Shown here: positions 6,857-14,431 of the stretch, piece after piece | Layout: every line of letters begins with the position of its first letter | Position numbering within the stretch: the first letter of the stretch is position 1 | Assembly: GCA_045604705.1 (NCBI GenBank) | Contig: JAZUOO010000015.1 | Span: 1-35,413, forward strand | Reading direction: 5' to 3' | Source of the DNA: SIG622 sp045604705 | Lineage (GTDB): Bacteria > Bacillota > Clostridia > Oscillospirales > CAG-382 | DNA: 35,413 nucleotides | Translations under genes and position numbers: made by a program | Notes under the pieces: generated by a model | What the model was told of the DNA's origin: nothing | The model's database searches: none | The model's input: the letters and a program-made list of their open reading frames with translations, nothing else

Positions 6857-7167
6857 TTATTGACGGCAAAAAACATAAAAACACCGAGCTTATATTCAAA
6901 AATCAAAATGGAGAAATGATTACTAATTCAGGAGTAACACGAATGTGGGGAAGTTACCAAAAGAACACAGGTCTCACAATAACACCTCATCAACTTCGCC
7001 ACGCATATGCAACAATACTCTACGAAGCAGGCATAGATGTAAAAGCCGCACAAAGCTTTCTCGGTCACTCCAACATTCAGACTACAATGGATATTTACAC
7101 CCATCTTTCCGAAGCAAAGAAAATAGATTCTGTAGATGTCATTGACAGATATTTGACTACATTTTGA
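6847..7167 (+). pseudogene. Truncated tyrosine-recombinase integrase (C-terminal part)
   Basis: Open from about 6847 (PDKLIDGKKHKNTELIFKNQ) to the stop at 7165-7167, roughly 106 codons, where a complete phage integrase has 350-400. It keeps the C-terminal catalytic residues: HQLRHAYAT (His and Arg), LGHS (His) and IYTHLSE (Tyr nucleophile). The N-terminal arm-binding and core-binding domains and the first catalytic Arg are missing, so it cannot be an active recombinase. ATG 6916 has only weak ribosome-site potential. It points at tRNA-Ser, whose 3' end lies 110 bases away, which is the normal place for a phage integrase beside a tRNA attachment site. It marks the tRNA-proximal end of the deleted prophage. 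Confidence 0.85.
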
Positions 7168-7174
7168 CCACATA

Positions 7175-7194
7175 AATACTTAAAAATACTTAAA
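7175..7194. repeat. Two tandem 10-mers in AT-rich DNA after the integrase remnant
   Basis: AATACTTAAA occurs twice in direct succession, followed by a degenerate third copy, within very AT-rich DNA between the integrase stump and the tRNA terminator. Integrase arm-type binding sites near att are often short direct repeats, but this could be chance in AT-rich sequence. Confidence 0.4.
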
Positions 7195-7233
7195 AAGATT
7201 TAAATAAATTTAAATTATGAAAGCAAAAGAAAC

Positions 7234-7267
7234 CCCGTAAAACCGCCACACGCAGCGATTTTACGGG
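7234..7267 (-). terminator. Terminator of tRNA-Ser
   Basis: A 13-bp stem with one G-U pair (7234-7246 with 7255-7267, CCCGTAAAA...TTTTACGGG) and an 8-nt loop is followed on the minus strand by GGTTTCTTTTG. It lies 11 bases beyond the CCA end of tRNA-Ser. It is a strong intrinsic terminator. Confidence 0.85.
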
Positions 7268-7277
7268 ATTTTCTCAT

Positions 7278-7368
7278 TGGCGGAGAAGGAGAGATTCGAA
7301 CTCTCGAACCGTGTTACCGGTTACACGATTTCCAATCGTGCGCGCTCGACCAGCTACGCGACTTCTCC
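7278..7368 (-). tRNA. tRNA-Ser (anticodon GGA)
   Basis: A full class II cloverleaf. The acceptor stem GGAGAAG/CTTCTCC has discriminator G and an encoded CCA. The anticodon arm CACGA-TTGGAAA-TCGTG gives GGA (reads UCC/UCU), followed by a long variable arm and the T-loop GTTCGAATC. It has its own consensus promoter and terminator. Its 3' half faces the integrase remnant, so it is the probable attachment site of the decayed prophage. Confidence 0.95.
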
Positions 7369-7413
7369 AAATATCAAAGACATCGTCAGTGTGTCATTCC
7401 TGACGACCTATAA

Positions 7414-7442
7414 AGTATAGCACAAAACATTTGGTTTGTCAA
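7414..7442 (-). promoter_or_regulatory. Sigma-A promoter of tRNA-Ser
   Basis: On the minus strand, TTGACA (7437-7442), a 17-base spacer and TATACT (7414-7419). This is near-perfect and points at tRNA-Ser. The leader between promoter and tRNA holds a small inverted repeat, CGTCAG/CTGACG (7384-7405). Confidence 0.88.
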
Positions 7443-7490
7443 GTCTTTTTTTCAAAAAAAGTATTTTTTCTTTTTTTGTCAAAATCCCCC

Positions 7491-7519
7491 TTGAAAGTGC
7501 GAAAGATTTATGGTATAAT
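7491..7519 (+). promoter_or_regulatory. Sigma-A promoter of tex
   Basis: TTGAAA (7491-7496), 17-base spacer, TATAAT (7514-7519). It lies about 145 bases upstream of the tex start, so the transcript has a long 5' leader in which I see no recognisable riboswitch. Confidence 0.8.
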
Positions 7520-7664
7520 GACAGTATATGTTTATATGCCTTATGCGAAAATATCCCTGCTGTCTTGGGAACAGGTTTACCACTTATAACTTGCAGTACA
7601 TTTCTGTCTACATATATTTTAATTATAGCTTTACAAAAACTCAAAAGGGATGGTGACAAAAATT

Positions 7665-9818
7665 ATGGAAACAATTATTCAAATTCTCGCAAGAGAGCTT
7701 GGTCGTACCGAAACTCACGTCGAAAACGTTATAAATCTTATTGATGAGGGAAATACCATCCCTTTTATCGCAAGATACAGAAAAGAAATGCACGGTACGA
7801 TGGATGACACCACACTTCGTACTCTTGCGGACAGGCTCACTTATCTGCGTAATCTTGAACAGAGAAGAACAGAGGTTAAAAACTCGATTGAAGCACAGGG
7901 TAAACTGACAGAGGAGCTTATAATTGCTATTGACAATGCCACTACCATGACAGAGGTTGAGGATATTTATCGACCTTATAAGCAAAAGAGACGTACAAGA
8001 GCTACCATCGCCAAGGAAAAAGGACTTGAACCTCTTGCACAGCTCATTTTCGATCAGAATATCGGTGATACTACTATAAGTGCACAAGCAGAGAAATACA
8101 TAGACGTTGAAAAAGAAGTAAATTCGGTTGAGGATGCTCTTGCCGGTGCTTCCGATATTATTGCAGAGTGGATCTCGGATGACGCGAATATCAGAAAGGC
8201 GTTGAGAGAGGTTATTTTAGCACATGGACTTATTACTTCCGCAGGTAATCCCGAGGTGGAGTCCGTTTATACAATGTATTATGAATTTTCAAAGGAAATA
8301 GCAAAGCTTCCGGGACATCAGGTTCTCGCACTCAACAGAGGTGAGAATGAGGAGTTTCTTAAAGTATCTGTAGTTATTCCGGAAGAAGCGGCAATGGGAA
8401 TTATTCTCGGGAATGTCATTATTTCAAAAGGTGAGTGTGCTGATTTTGTAACTGCTTCCGCGAAGGATTCTTATACAAGGCTTATCTTTCCGTCAGTTGA
8501 AAGAGAGATCAGAAATATACTCACCGATACTGCCAGTGAGGGCGCTATCAAAAACTTTGCATTGAATCTAAAGCCCCTTCTTATGCAGCCTCCGGTCAAG
8601 GGTAATGTTACAATGGGCTTTGACCCTGCTTACAGAACCGGATGCAAGATAGCTGTCGTTGACGGTACCGGCAAGGTGCTTGAAACTTCCGTGGTCTACC
8701 CTACTCCGCCTCACAATAAGATTGAAGAAGCTAAAATAAAACTTATGTATCTTATCAAGAAGCATAATGTAAAGAATATCGCTATCGGTAACGGTACCGC
8801 TTCAAGAGAATCCGAGAGATTTGTTGCGGATATGCTCAAGGAACTAAAGGGCGTAAGCTACGCCATTGTCAACGAGGCAGGTGCCTCGGTATATTCCGCT
8901 TCAAAGCTGGGGGCAGAAGAATTTCCGGATTATGACGTTTCCTTAAGAAGTGCCGTTTCCATTGCAAGAAGACTGCAGGACCCTCTCGCAGAGCTTGTAA
9001 AGATAGATCCCAAGTCCATCGGCGTCGGTCAGTATCAGCATGATATGCCTGCGGCAAGACTTGATGAAACATTGGGAGGTGTTGTTGAGGAGTGTGTAAA
9101 CTGGGTCGGCGTTGACCTTAATACAGCATCTCCTTCGCTTCTGAAGAATGTTTCGGGACTTAACGGTACTACCGCAAAGAATATTGTTACGTACAGAGAA
9201 GAAAACGGTATATTTACATCGAGAAAGCAACTGACTAAAGTTCCAAAGCTCGGTCCCAAGGCCTTTGAACAGTGTGCGGGATTTTTGAGAGTCCCGGAGA
9301 GCAAGAACATTCTTGACAATACCGGAGTTCACCCTGAAAGCTATGACGCTGCCGAAAAACTGCTGGAGCTTTGCGGATATTCTCTTGAGGATGTTGCAAA
9401 GGGAAATCTTTCGGAGCTTGTTGAAAGACTCAAAAAAGTCGGCGATAAGAAAGCGGTTGAGGAATGCGGCGTCGGTGTTCCTACGATACTTGATATTGTC
9501 AAGGAGCTTCTCAAGCCCGGACGTGACCCGAGAGATGAGCTTCCCGCATCCATTCTCAGAAACGATGTTATGGAGATTTCAGACCTTAAGCCCGACATGG
9601 TTCTTATGGGTACGGTGCGTAATGTTATCGACTTTGGTGCCTTTGTTGATATAGGCGTTCATCAGGACGGTCTTGTACACATTTCGCAGATATGTAATAA
9701 GTATATTAGGCATCCGTCGGAAGTTTTATCTGTCGGTGATATTGTCAAGGTCAAGGTTCTTGAAGTCAACGAGGCTAAAAAGAGAATTTCCCTTACAATG
9801 AAAGATATACATGAATAA
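7665..9818 (+). CDS. tex: Tex-family S1 RNA-binding transcription accessory protein
   Basis: 717 residues from ATG 7665 (METIIQILAREL). ATG 7650 is rejected because its purine run abuts the codon, whereas GGTGA sits 7-8 bases before 7665. The domain order is that of Tex. An N-terminal helical domain carries PFIARYRKE and RPYKQKRRTRATIAKEKGLE. A YqgF/RNase H-like domain lies near residue 313 (TMGFDPAYRTGCKIAVVDG), and helix-hairpin-helix repeats near 485-560 (LLKNVSGLNGTTAKNIV, KVPKLGPKAFEQCAGFLR). An S1 domain follows at about 640-715 (GTVRNVIDFGAFVDIGVHQD). Tex is a cytoplasmic nucleic-acid-binding protein related to eukaryotic Spt6, implicated in transcription or RNA handling. It is single-gene, with its own promoter and an intrinsic terminator. 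Confidence 0.96.
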   Translation: METIIQILARELGRTETHVENVINLIDEGNTIPFIARYRKEMHGTMDDTTLRTLADRLTYLRNLEQRRTEVKNSIEAQGKLTEELIIAIDNATTMTEVEDIYRPYKQKRRTRATIAKEKGLEPLAQLIFDQNIGDTTISAQAEKYIDVEKEVNSVEDALAGASDIIAEWISDDANIRKALREVILAHGLITSAGNPEVESVYTMYYEFSKEIAKLPGHQVLALNRGENEEFLKVSVVIPEEAAMGIILGNVIISKGECADFVTASAKDSYTRLIFPSVEREIRNILTDTASEGAIKNFALNLKPLLMQPPVKGNVTMGFDPAYRTGCKIAVVDGTGKVLETSVVYPTPPHNKIEEAKIKLMYLIKKHNVKNIAIGNGTASRESERFVADMLKELKGVSYAIVNEAGASVYSASKLGAEEFPDYDVSLRSAVSIARRLQDPLAELVKIDPKSIGVGQYQHDMPAARLDETLGGVVEECVNWVGVDLNTASPSLLKNVSGLNGTTAKNIVTYREENGIFTSRKQLTKVPKLGPKAFEQCAGFLRVPESKNILDNTGVHPESYDAAEKLLELCGYSLEDVAKGNLSELVERLKKVGDKKAVEECGVGVPTILDIVKELLKPGRDPRDELPASILRNDVMEISDLKPDMVLMGTVRNVIDFGAFVDIGVHQDGLVHISQICNKYIRHPSEVLSVGDIVKVKVLEVNEAKKRISLTMKDIHE

Positions 9819-9825
9819 TCTTGTT

Positions 9826-10494
9826 TTACGAGCTGCCTTCTTGGTGGCTCTCTTCTTTTTTGTATGGAATTACAAATGTCGGGAATCCTTCGGAGTGGGG
9901 TGCGAGAGTTCCCGGTTCAAACCAGAAGGCAAGTCCGTTGGAGCATAAGAAGAAGTTGTTCGGATTTACGTTGTAGGCATATTTTTTAAAACTTGTGTCT
10001 GTATATGTAAACTCGGGCTTATTACTTTTAATCTTTTCGGTTATCATATCACCGACTTTTTTTTTGACTTTTTGGGGAGTAAGTCCCTCTTTTTTTATGA
10101 AGTATGTGCATGGAAGCAGTATGCCGTCTTGAAGTCGCCATGTTTGTGTTATTCTTGAGAGAGTCTTAAAATATCCGTCAAAAAATGATGCTTCACAGAC
10201 TATGGACAGGTAGTCGGAGTTGTTATGGGATATTATATATTTCAATACACCACCCATGTACCTTGATCTTTCGGTGATGAAGCTTGATATATTTATTCTG
10301 TTTGCTCTTTTTTCGCAGTATGAGGAATATGATTCGGCGAGCTTTTGATAAAAGTTGTTTATATATGTAATATTGTTTCCCTCGGATGACATTTTTATCG
10401 TTGGGTACTCTATGTTAATTTCCATTAGTTTTGTGTTCTCTTTTATTATTGCGTTTCTGAGCCGCTGTTTAATGATCTCATATGTCATATCCAA
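9826..10494 (-). CDS. DUF3298-like (RsiV C-terminal-type) protein
   Basis: 222 residues. TTG 10494 is favoured as the start because AGGTGA lies 6 bases upstream; ATG 10488 is the alternative. The protein has no signal peptide or membrane helix. The C-terminal part has NFFLCSNGLAFWFEPGTLAPHSEG followed by FPTFVIPY, which in pattern matches the DUF3298 domain ('AP...G...IPY'). That domain also forms the extracellular part of the lysozyme-binding anti-sigma factor RsiV. The N-terminal half (EYPTIKMS, INNFYQKLAESY) also fits. Here the domain would be cytoplasmic, unlike RsiV, and its role is unknown. It converges on tex and diverges from the ger operon, so it may have a sporulation link by position only. 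Confidence 0.6.
   Translation of the reverse strand: MDMTYEIIKQRLRNAIIKENTKLMEINIEYPTIKMSSEGNNITYINNFYQKLAESYSSYCEKRANRINISSFITERSRYMGGVLKYIISHNNSDYLSIVCEASFFDGYFKTLSRITQTWRLQDGILLPCTYFIKKEGLTPQKVKKKVGDMITEKIKSNKPEFTYTDTSFKKYAYNVNPNNFFLCSNGLAFWFEPGTLAPHSEGFPTFVIPYKKEESHQEGSS
9830..9861 (+). terminator. Terminator of tex, inside the 3' end of the convergent gene
   Basis: GAGCTGCC (9830-9837) pairs with GGTGGCTC (9843-9850), including two G-U pairs, followed by TCTTCTTTTTT. The hairpin overlaps the last codons of the convergent DUF3298-like gene, whose Ser-rich end (SHQEGSS) is thus partly dictated by the terminator. Confidence 0.75.
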
Positions 10495-10511
10495 TAAAAA
10501 TCACCTCGACA

Positions 10512-10541
10512 AGAATATAGTTGTAACTATGGGAGATACTA
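10512..10541 (+). promoter_or_regulatory. Candidate forespore (sigma-G/sigma-F type) promoter of the ger operon
   Basis: AGAATA (10512-10517), 17-base spacer, GATACTA (10535-10541). The known forespore consensus is about TGAATA-N17/18-CATACTA, so only one base differs in each box. The -10 ends 30 bases before the gerA start, and germination receptor operons are known sigma-G targets. No sigma-A promoter is evident in the same gap. Confidence 0.55.
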
Positions 10542-10571
10542 ATTGTAAAATTATATGCGGAGTAGATGGTT

Positions 10572-11963
10572 ATGCAGAAGCTGATAAGCGAGATTGACAG
10601 AATATTTTCAAACTGTTCGGATTTTGCGAAAAGAGTGCTGGATGAACAGGAACTGACGGTCTTGTATATTATTAATCTGTGCGATAAGAAGTATATTACA
10701 GAGGGCGTACTGAAACCACTGAGTATACAGAGAAAAAATAATCTTGACAGAACTGCACTGACTTCGGTTCTGGCGTCACTTCCGCTTTCGGAGTGCGGAG
10801 ATACGAGAGAAATCGCGGATAAAATACTTTCCGGCAATGCGGTTATCATCGGTCAAGATAACAGCGGTATATTTTGCTTTGCGGCAGATGCCAGAAGTGA
10901 AGATGGGCGAAGTATCAGCGAGCCGGAGAGTGAGGCTGTTGTAAGAGGACCACGTCAAGGATTTGTTGAGAATGCCATGGTGAATGCAACCATGCTCAGA
11001 AAGATCATACGCAGCAGTAATCTTAAGATTCTGAACATCAGACTCGGAGACAAAACTAATACCGATGTAAAAGTTGTTTATTATGAGGGTATCGCTGATA
11101 AATCGGTACTTGAAAGGCTGCTTAAAAGATTGTCGGAAATATCAATGAATTCATGCGTTGATTCGGGTTTTTTGGAGTTGAAACTTCAAAGTAAAAGGTT
11201 TAATCTCTTTTCGGAGGTCGGAAACAGCGAAAAGCCGGATAAGGTTGCTTCAAAGATACTTGGCGGGAGAATTGCGATAATTTGTGACGGTAGTCCTGTT
11301 GTTCTGACGGTGCCTTATCTTTTTACGGAGAGTATTCAATCGTCGGAGGATTATCTCAAGAGTATTTACTATGCGTCCTTTATCAGAATACTCAGAGTCC
11401 TGGGAATGCTGATTTCCGTATATTTGCCGGCTTTCTATGTTGCGATACATGAATTTCATAAGGGAGCACTCCCCTACTCGCTTTACAAAATACAGATGCA
11501 GAGTAGGAGTGATGTACCTTTTGATATTTTTACGGAAATGTTTGTTGTACTTCTCGTTTTCGAAATTGTACGTGAGGTTGGTGTAAGGATGCCAAAAGCA
11601 GTCGGTGATGCATTGAGCGTTGTCGGGGGCTTGATACTCGGTGATGCGGCAATAAAGGCGGGAATTGCAAGTGAAACGGTAATTGTTATTGCAGCACTTA
11701 CGGGAATATGTAATTTTATGAATCCCACTTATATGAATGCGAATGTGCTTTTGAGATTTACAAGCCTTATTTTTGGTAAGGTTCTCGGATTTTTCGGGAT
11801 AACGGCATTGTTTATGCTCACATTATGTATTTTATGCAAAAAGGAGTCCTTCGGTGTACCCTATATGATGCCCTTTGCACCTCCGAGCAATAAGATACTG
11901 ACGGATACGGTGATTATGAACCCTTATACGGCATCAAGAAAAGAAAACAATGAATTGAATTAG
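10572..11963 (+). CDS. Spore germination receptor A subunit (GerA family)
   Basis: 463 residues from ATG 10572, since GGAG is too close to ATG 10566. The N-terminal soluble part has the family signature GPRQGFVENAMVNATMLRK near residue 125 and GRIAIICDGSPVVLTVPYLF near 230-250. About five to six membrane segments follow (RVLGMLISVYLPAFYVAI; GLILGDAAIKAGIASETVIV; FGKVLGFFGITALFMLTLCI), with a C-terminal MPFAPPSNK, close to the GerA-family APP motif. GerA A-subunits sit in the spore inner membrane and help sense nutrient germinants. It is the first gene of a three-gene operon that ends just before spoIIA. The length is near the usual 470-500, and the ligand cannot be told. Confidence 0.93.
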   Translation: MQKLISEIDRIFSNCSDFAKRVLDEQELTVLYIINLCDKKYITEGVLKPLSIQRKNNLDRTALTSVLASLPLSECGDTREIADKILSGNAVIIGQDNSGIFCFAADARSEDGRSISEPESEAVVRGPRQGFVENAMVNATMLRKIIRSSNLKILNIRLGDKTNTDVKVVYYEGIADKSVLERLLKRLSEISMNSCVDSGFLELKLQSKRFNLFSEVGNSEKPDKVASKILGGRIAIICDGSPVVLTVPYLFTESIQSSEDYLKSIYYASFIRILRVLGMLISVYLPAFYVAIHEFHKGALPYSLYKIQMQSRSDVPFDIFTEMFVVLLVFEIVREVGVRMPKAVGDALSVVGGLILGDAAIKAGIASETVIVIAALTGICNFMNPTYMNANVLLRFTSLIFGKVLGFFGITALFMLTLCILCKKESFGVPYMMPFAPPSNKILTDTVIMNPYTASRKENNELN

Positions 11964-11972
11964 CTGTGATAT

Positions 11973-12509
11973 ATGAAAAAAATACTTCCACTTATATTAT
12001 TTATTATGTTTATGCTGTGCTCCTGTGCAAAGGACGACAGCAAAAAAGCGTACTGTTTTTCAATGGTGTTTGAAAGAATATCCGAGCGCCCCTCAGTTAC
12101 GGCGTATTGTAAGACTGCAAAGGATTCGGCTTCCGGGGAAATGGAAAATATAGTGCTGAACTTCTATGGAAAGGATTTTAAAGCAGCTCTCGGGAAAGCA
12201 GGCAGTGGTGATTATGATATTTATTTCAACAGTATATGTGCCTATTATTTGTCTGATACCCTGGTCGAGGATGACGTTCGAGATATTTCCATTTTACTTC
12301 TTGACAACGCAAAATACAAAACGGATAACCATACTTTTTCGGATAAAAGCGATACTTCCTCCGAAAGGCTTCACAAATATGCATTGGAGGTTTGCAAAAA
12401 TGAAAGCATTAAAAAAACTCAGATGGAGCTCTATACGCCCACACTAAAAAAATTCAGACAATCGGTACAATACGGAGATTTGGGGAACGATTATGAAAAG
12501 ATTCTTTAG
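11973..12509 (+). CDS. Short lipoprotein in the GerC position of the ger operon
   Basis: 178 residues starting MKKILPLILFIMFMLCSCAK, a lipoprotein signal with lipobox Cys at residue 16 or 18. The rest is soluble (FSMVFERISERPSV, FKAALGKAGSGDYDIYFNS). It lies 9 bases after gerA and overlaps the next gene by 17 bases. Germination receptors have a lipoprotein C subunit of about 350-400 residues. This protein is half that length, has little recognisable GerC sequence and lies between A and B rather than last. I infer a reduced or replaced C subunit, corresponding to part of the GerC N-terminal region. The phrase YDIYFNSICAYYLSDTLVE resembles the secretion/ranking segment in GerC N-domains only loosely. 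Confidence 0.6.
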   Translation: MKKILPLILFIMFMLCSCAKDDSKKAYCFSMVFERISERPSVTAYCKTAKDSASGEMENIVLNFYGKDFKAALGKAGSGDYDIYFNSICAYYLSDTLVEDDVRDISILLLDNAKYKTDNHTFSDKSDTSSERLHKYALEVCKNESIKKTQMELYTPTLKKFRQSVQYGDLGNDYEKIL

Positions 12510-13536
12510 ATCCTTCGGGGAAGGTTATCCCTTTTTTATTTATTATATTTCTCTGTTTGTTATAACTAATTTTTTCGGTATCCTTTGCGGCAGTATTTTT
12601 TCCGTTGGTATCTTTCTTGTATTATCCACGCTTTTTATGTATTTATGGCACTTTGACGGTGTGCTGTTATTTAAAACGGGAAAGGTATCGGAATTTGTGT
12701 CTGCTGTGCTGTCATCCGGGGCGTTAATATTTTCAGTTATTACTGAAATCGGAGTTGCATCGGGCATATTTAATACCGTTTCTGATGCGGATTCGGGAAA
12801 GGTTGATCTGTCATTTTTTGCCGTTATTATTTCTGCGGTTGCTTTTCTTATTTCGATTTACGGCATTTTGACAGTAAAGAAGATAACGTATTTCGGTGCA
12901 GCCATTCCGTTTGTTGTAATTCTCCCAAGTGTTATTATCCTTGCAAAACACGGCTTCACGGGGATTTATAATTTTATAAGCGTTGATAATATTTTAACGG
13001 AATTCCTTAAAGGATTTATTGCTTTTGCGGTATTTATTTCGGATTTCGGTATTCTTTATTCAAATATTAATTCAGCCGCTAATTGCAGACCGAAAACAGC
13101 AAAATTCTGGTCGGAAGCAGCGTTGATATATGTTCTTATATGCTCTTCAGCTCTTAATCTGATCTTCGGACGCCGGTTATATTCAAGGCTTTCTTCTCCG
13201 CTGCTTTCCTCAGCCGGAGCTATGGGTGGTTTTGAATTTGACGAAATATTGCTTATCGTGTTCTCTTTCTGTATGTTATTCAGATTAAGCTGTAAGATAA
13301 TATTTATTTCCAAAGTTATCGGAATATATTTTAATAACAATTTTGTAAAATGGCTTGTTGTTTTGGCTTTGATAAGCATTTCAGGGGTATTGGGTGTCAA
13401 TCTTGTGGCAAAGAACAGTCTTTTCAATTTTCTCATTGTACAAGGGATATTAAATGTTATATCCTTTATTCTTATGCCCTGTTTGTTTAGGTTATTCTCC
13501 AGAAAAAACAAAAATTTATCGGATGACGTAATATGA
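12493..13536 (+). CDS. Divergent GerB-like membrane permease
   Basis: 347 residues from ATG 12493 behind GGGGAACG, beginning inside the 3' end of the preceding lipoprotein gene. About ten hydrophobic segments span the whole length (for example FFIYYISLFVITNFFGILC, FAVIISAVAFLISIYGIL, FVVILPSVIILAKHGFTGIY, WLVVLALISISGVLGVNLVA). This is the topology and size of the GerB subunit of germination receptors, an amino-acid/polyamine/organocation-type transporter relative. Sequence identity to typical GerB is low by eye, so the assignment leans on topology and on its place behind gerA and a lipoprotein. If right, it would bind the germinant. Confidence 0.65.
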   Translation: MKRFFRSFGEGYPFFIYYISLFVITNFFGILCGSIFSVGIFLVLSTLFMYLWHFDGVLLFKTGKVSEFVSAVLSSGALIFSVITEIGVASGIFNTVSDADSGKVDLSFFAVIISAVAFLISIYGILTVKKITYFGAAIPFVVILPSVIILAKHGFTGIYNFISVDNILTEFLKGFIAFAVFISDFGILYSNINSAANCRPKTAKFWSEAALIYVLICSSALNLIFGRRLYSRLSSPLLSSAGAMGGFEFDEILLIVFSFCMLFRLSCKIIFISKVIGIYFNNNFVKWLVVLALISISGVLGVNLVAKNSLFNFLIVQGILNVISFILMPCLFRLFSRKNKNLSDDVI

Positions 13537-13598
13537 CAGTTTTTTCATGCTTTGTCTGGTATAGTAGCATATATAAATACTGTGAAAGAAGGCAAGGT

Positions 13599-13898
13599 AT
13601 GAATACTGACAATACATTTATATATGCTTTTGGTGGCGAAATAGACCACCATTGTGCGGTAAGAATCAGAAATGAACTTGATGATATTATACTTGAGGAG
13701 AGACCGTCCGAGCTTGTTTTTGATTTTTCCAATGTAAAATTTATGGATTCATCGGGAATAGGGCTTGTACTTGGCAGGTACAGGCTTTTATCCACATTCG
13801 GCGGAAAGGTTGTTGTCAACGGCGCTTCAAAGGAGATAGCAAGGCTTTTTAAAATGTCGGGAGTGGATAAAATCATTGAAATAAACGGTAAAATCTAA
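13599..13898 (+). CDS. spoIIAA: Anti-sigma-F factor antagonist SpoIIAA
   Basis: 99 residues from ATG 13599 (MNTDNTFIYAFGGEIDHH), behind AAGGCAAGG; the longer frame from 13533 adds unrelated residues. It is a STAS domain with the phosphorylation site in FMDSSGIGLVLGRY; the Ser after Asp is the residue phosphorylated by SpoIIAB. Dephosphorylated SpoIIAA releases sigma-F from SpoIIAB in the forespore. It is the first gene of spoIIAA-spoIIAB-sigF, 62 bases after the ger operon. A weak TTCATG-N18-CATATAT in that gap could be a forespore-type promoter; I see no clear sigma-H promoter. Read-through from ger is possible. Confidence 0.95.
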   Translation: MNTDNTFIYAFGGEIDHHCAVRIRNELDDIILEERPSELVFDFSNVKFMDSSGIGLVLGRYRLLSTFGGKVVVNGASKEIARLFKMSGVDKIIEINGKI

Positions 13899-13978
13899 GC
13901 ATGGTTCAAGTATGCGGAAATTGTAGATACTCGCATAACAAATCTATATGGAAATCAAGGAGAGGAATTAAAAACGTT

Positions 13979-14431
13979 ATGAATAAAATCAATACTTTTA
14001 AGTTGACGGTGCCGGCTCTGAGCAGAAATGAGGCATATTGCAGAAGCACGGCCATTGCTTTTCTTGCACAGGCTGACCCAACCGTCGAGGAGATTGCAGA
14101 CGTCAAGACCATTATGTCAGAGGCGGTCACAAACTGTATCGTTCATGCATACAAAAATGAGAACCTTGTAAAAAACAGAGTTATATACATAACGGGCACT
14201 CAATTTGCGGATAATACATTCAAATTCACCATCAAAGATAAGGGATGCGGAATTTCGGATATAAAGCAAGCAATGCAACCGCTTTTTACCACAGATGCGG
14301 AAAATGAGAGGTCCGGTATGGGACTTCCGATCATGCAGGCTTTTTCCGACAGCTTGAAGGTATTATCAGTTCCCGGCAAAGGTACATCCTTAACCTTTAC
14401 AAAGAAAATCGGGAAAAAACATGAAAAATAA
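13979..14431 (+). CDS. spoIIAB: Anti-sigma-F factor SpoIIAB (serine kinase)
   Basis: 150 residues from ATG 13979; the longer frame from 13901 is not family sequence, and GGAGAGGA lies upstream of 13979, although at a rather long distance. It has the GHKL ATPase boxes in order: N box SEAVTNCIVHAY, G1 DKGCGI, G2 SGMGLPIM, G3 PGKGTSLTF. It binds and inhibits sigma-F and phosphorylates SpoIIAA. It overlaps sigF by 11 bases, so the anti-sigma factor and sigma factor are translationally coupled, as in Bacillus. Confidence 0.96.
   Translation: MNKINTFKLTVPALSRNEAYCRSTAIAFLAQADPTVEEIADVKTIMSEAVTNCIVHAYKNENLVKNRVIYITGTQFADNTFKFTIKDKGCGISDIKQAMQPLFTTDAENERSGMGLPIMQAFSDSLKVLSVPGKGTSLTFTKKIGKKHEK

Noticed and set aside
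6916..7167. Reading the 83-codon frame as an intact small recombinase
   Set aside because: It holds only the last catalytic residues of a tyrosine recombinase; the frame continues upstream without a start and the rest of the protein is missing, so it is a remnant.
7520..7664. Riboswitch in the long tex leader
   Set aside because: The leader has no conserved riboswitch core or terminator/antiterminator pair that I can recognise.
7641..8087. Minus-strand frame of 148 codons at the start of tex
   Set aside because: Antisense to the conserved Tex N-terminus, with no ribosome site or recognisable domain.
7665..9818. Horizontal transfer of the tex region with the prophage
   Set aside because: Codon and base use are like the rest of the chromosomal genes, and tex has its own promoter on the far side of tRNA-Ser.
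13537..13598. Sigma-H promoter before spoIIAA
   Set aside because: Expected from Bacillus, but no AGGA-type -35 with a GAAT -10 at the right spacing was found; only a weak forespore-like match is present, so no feature is listed.
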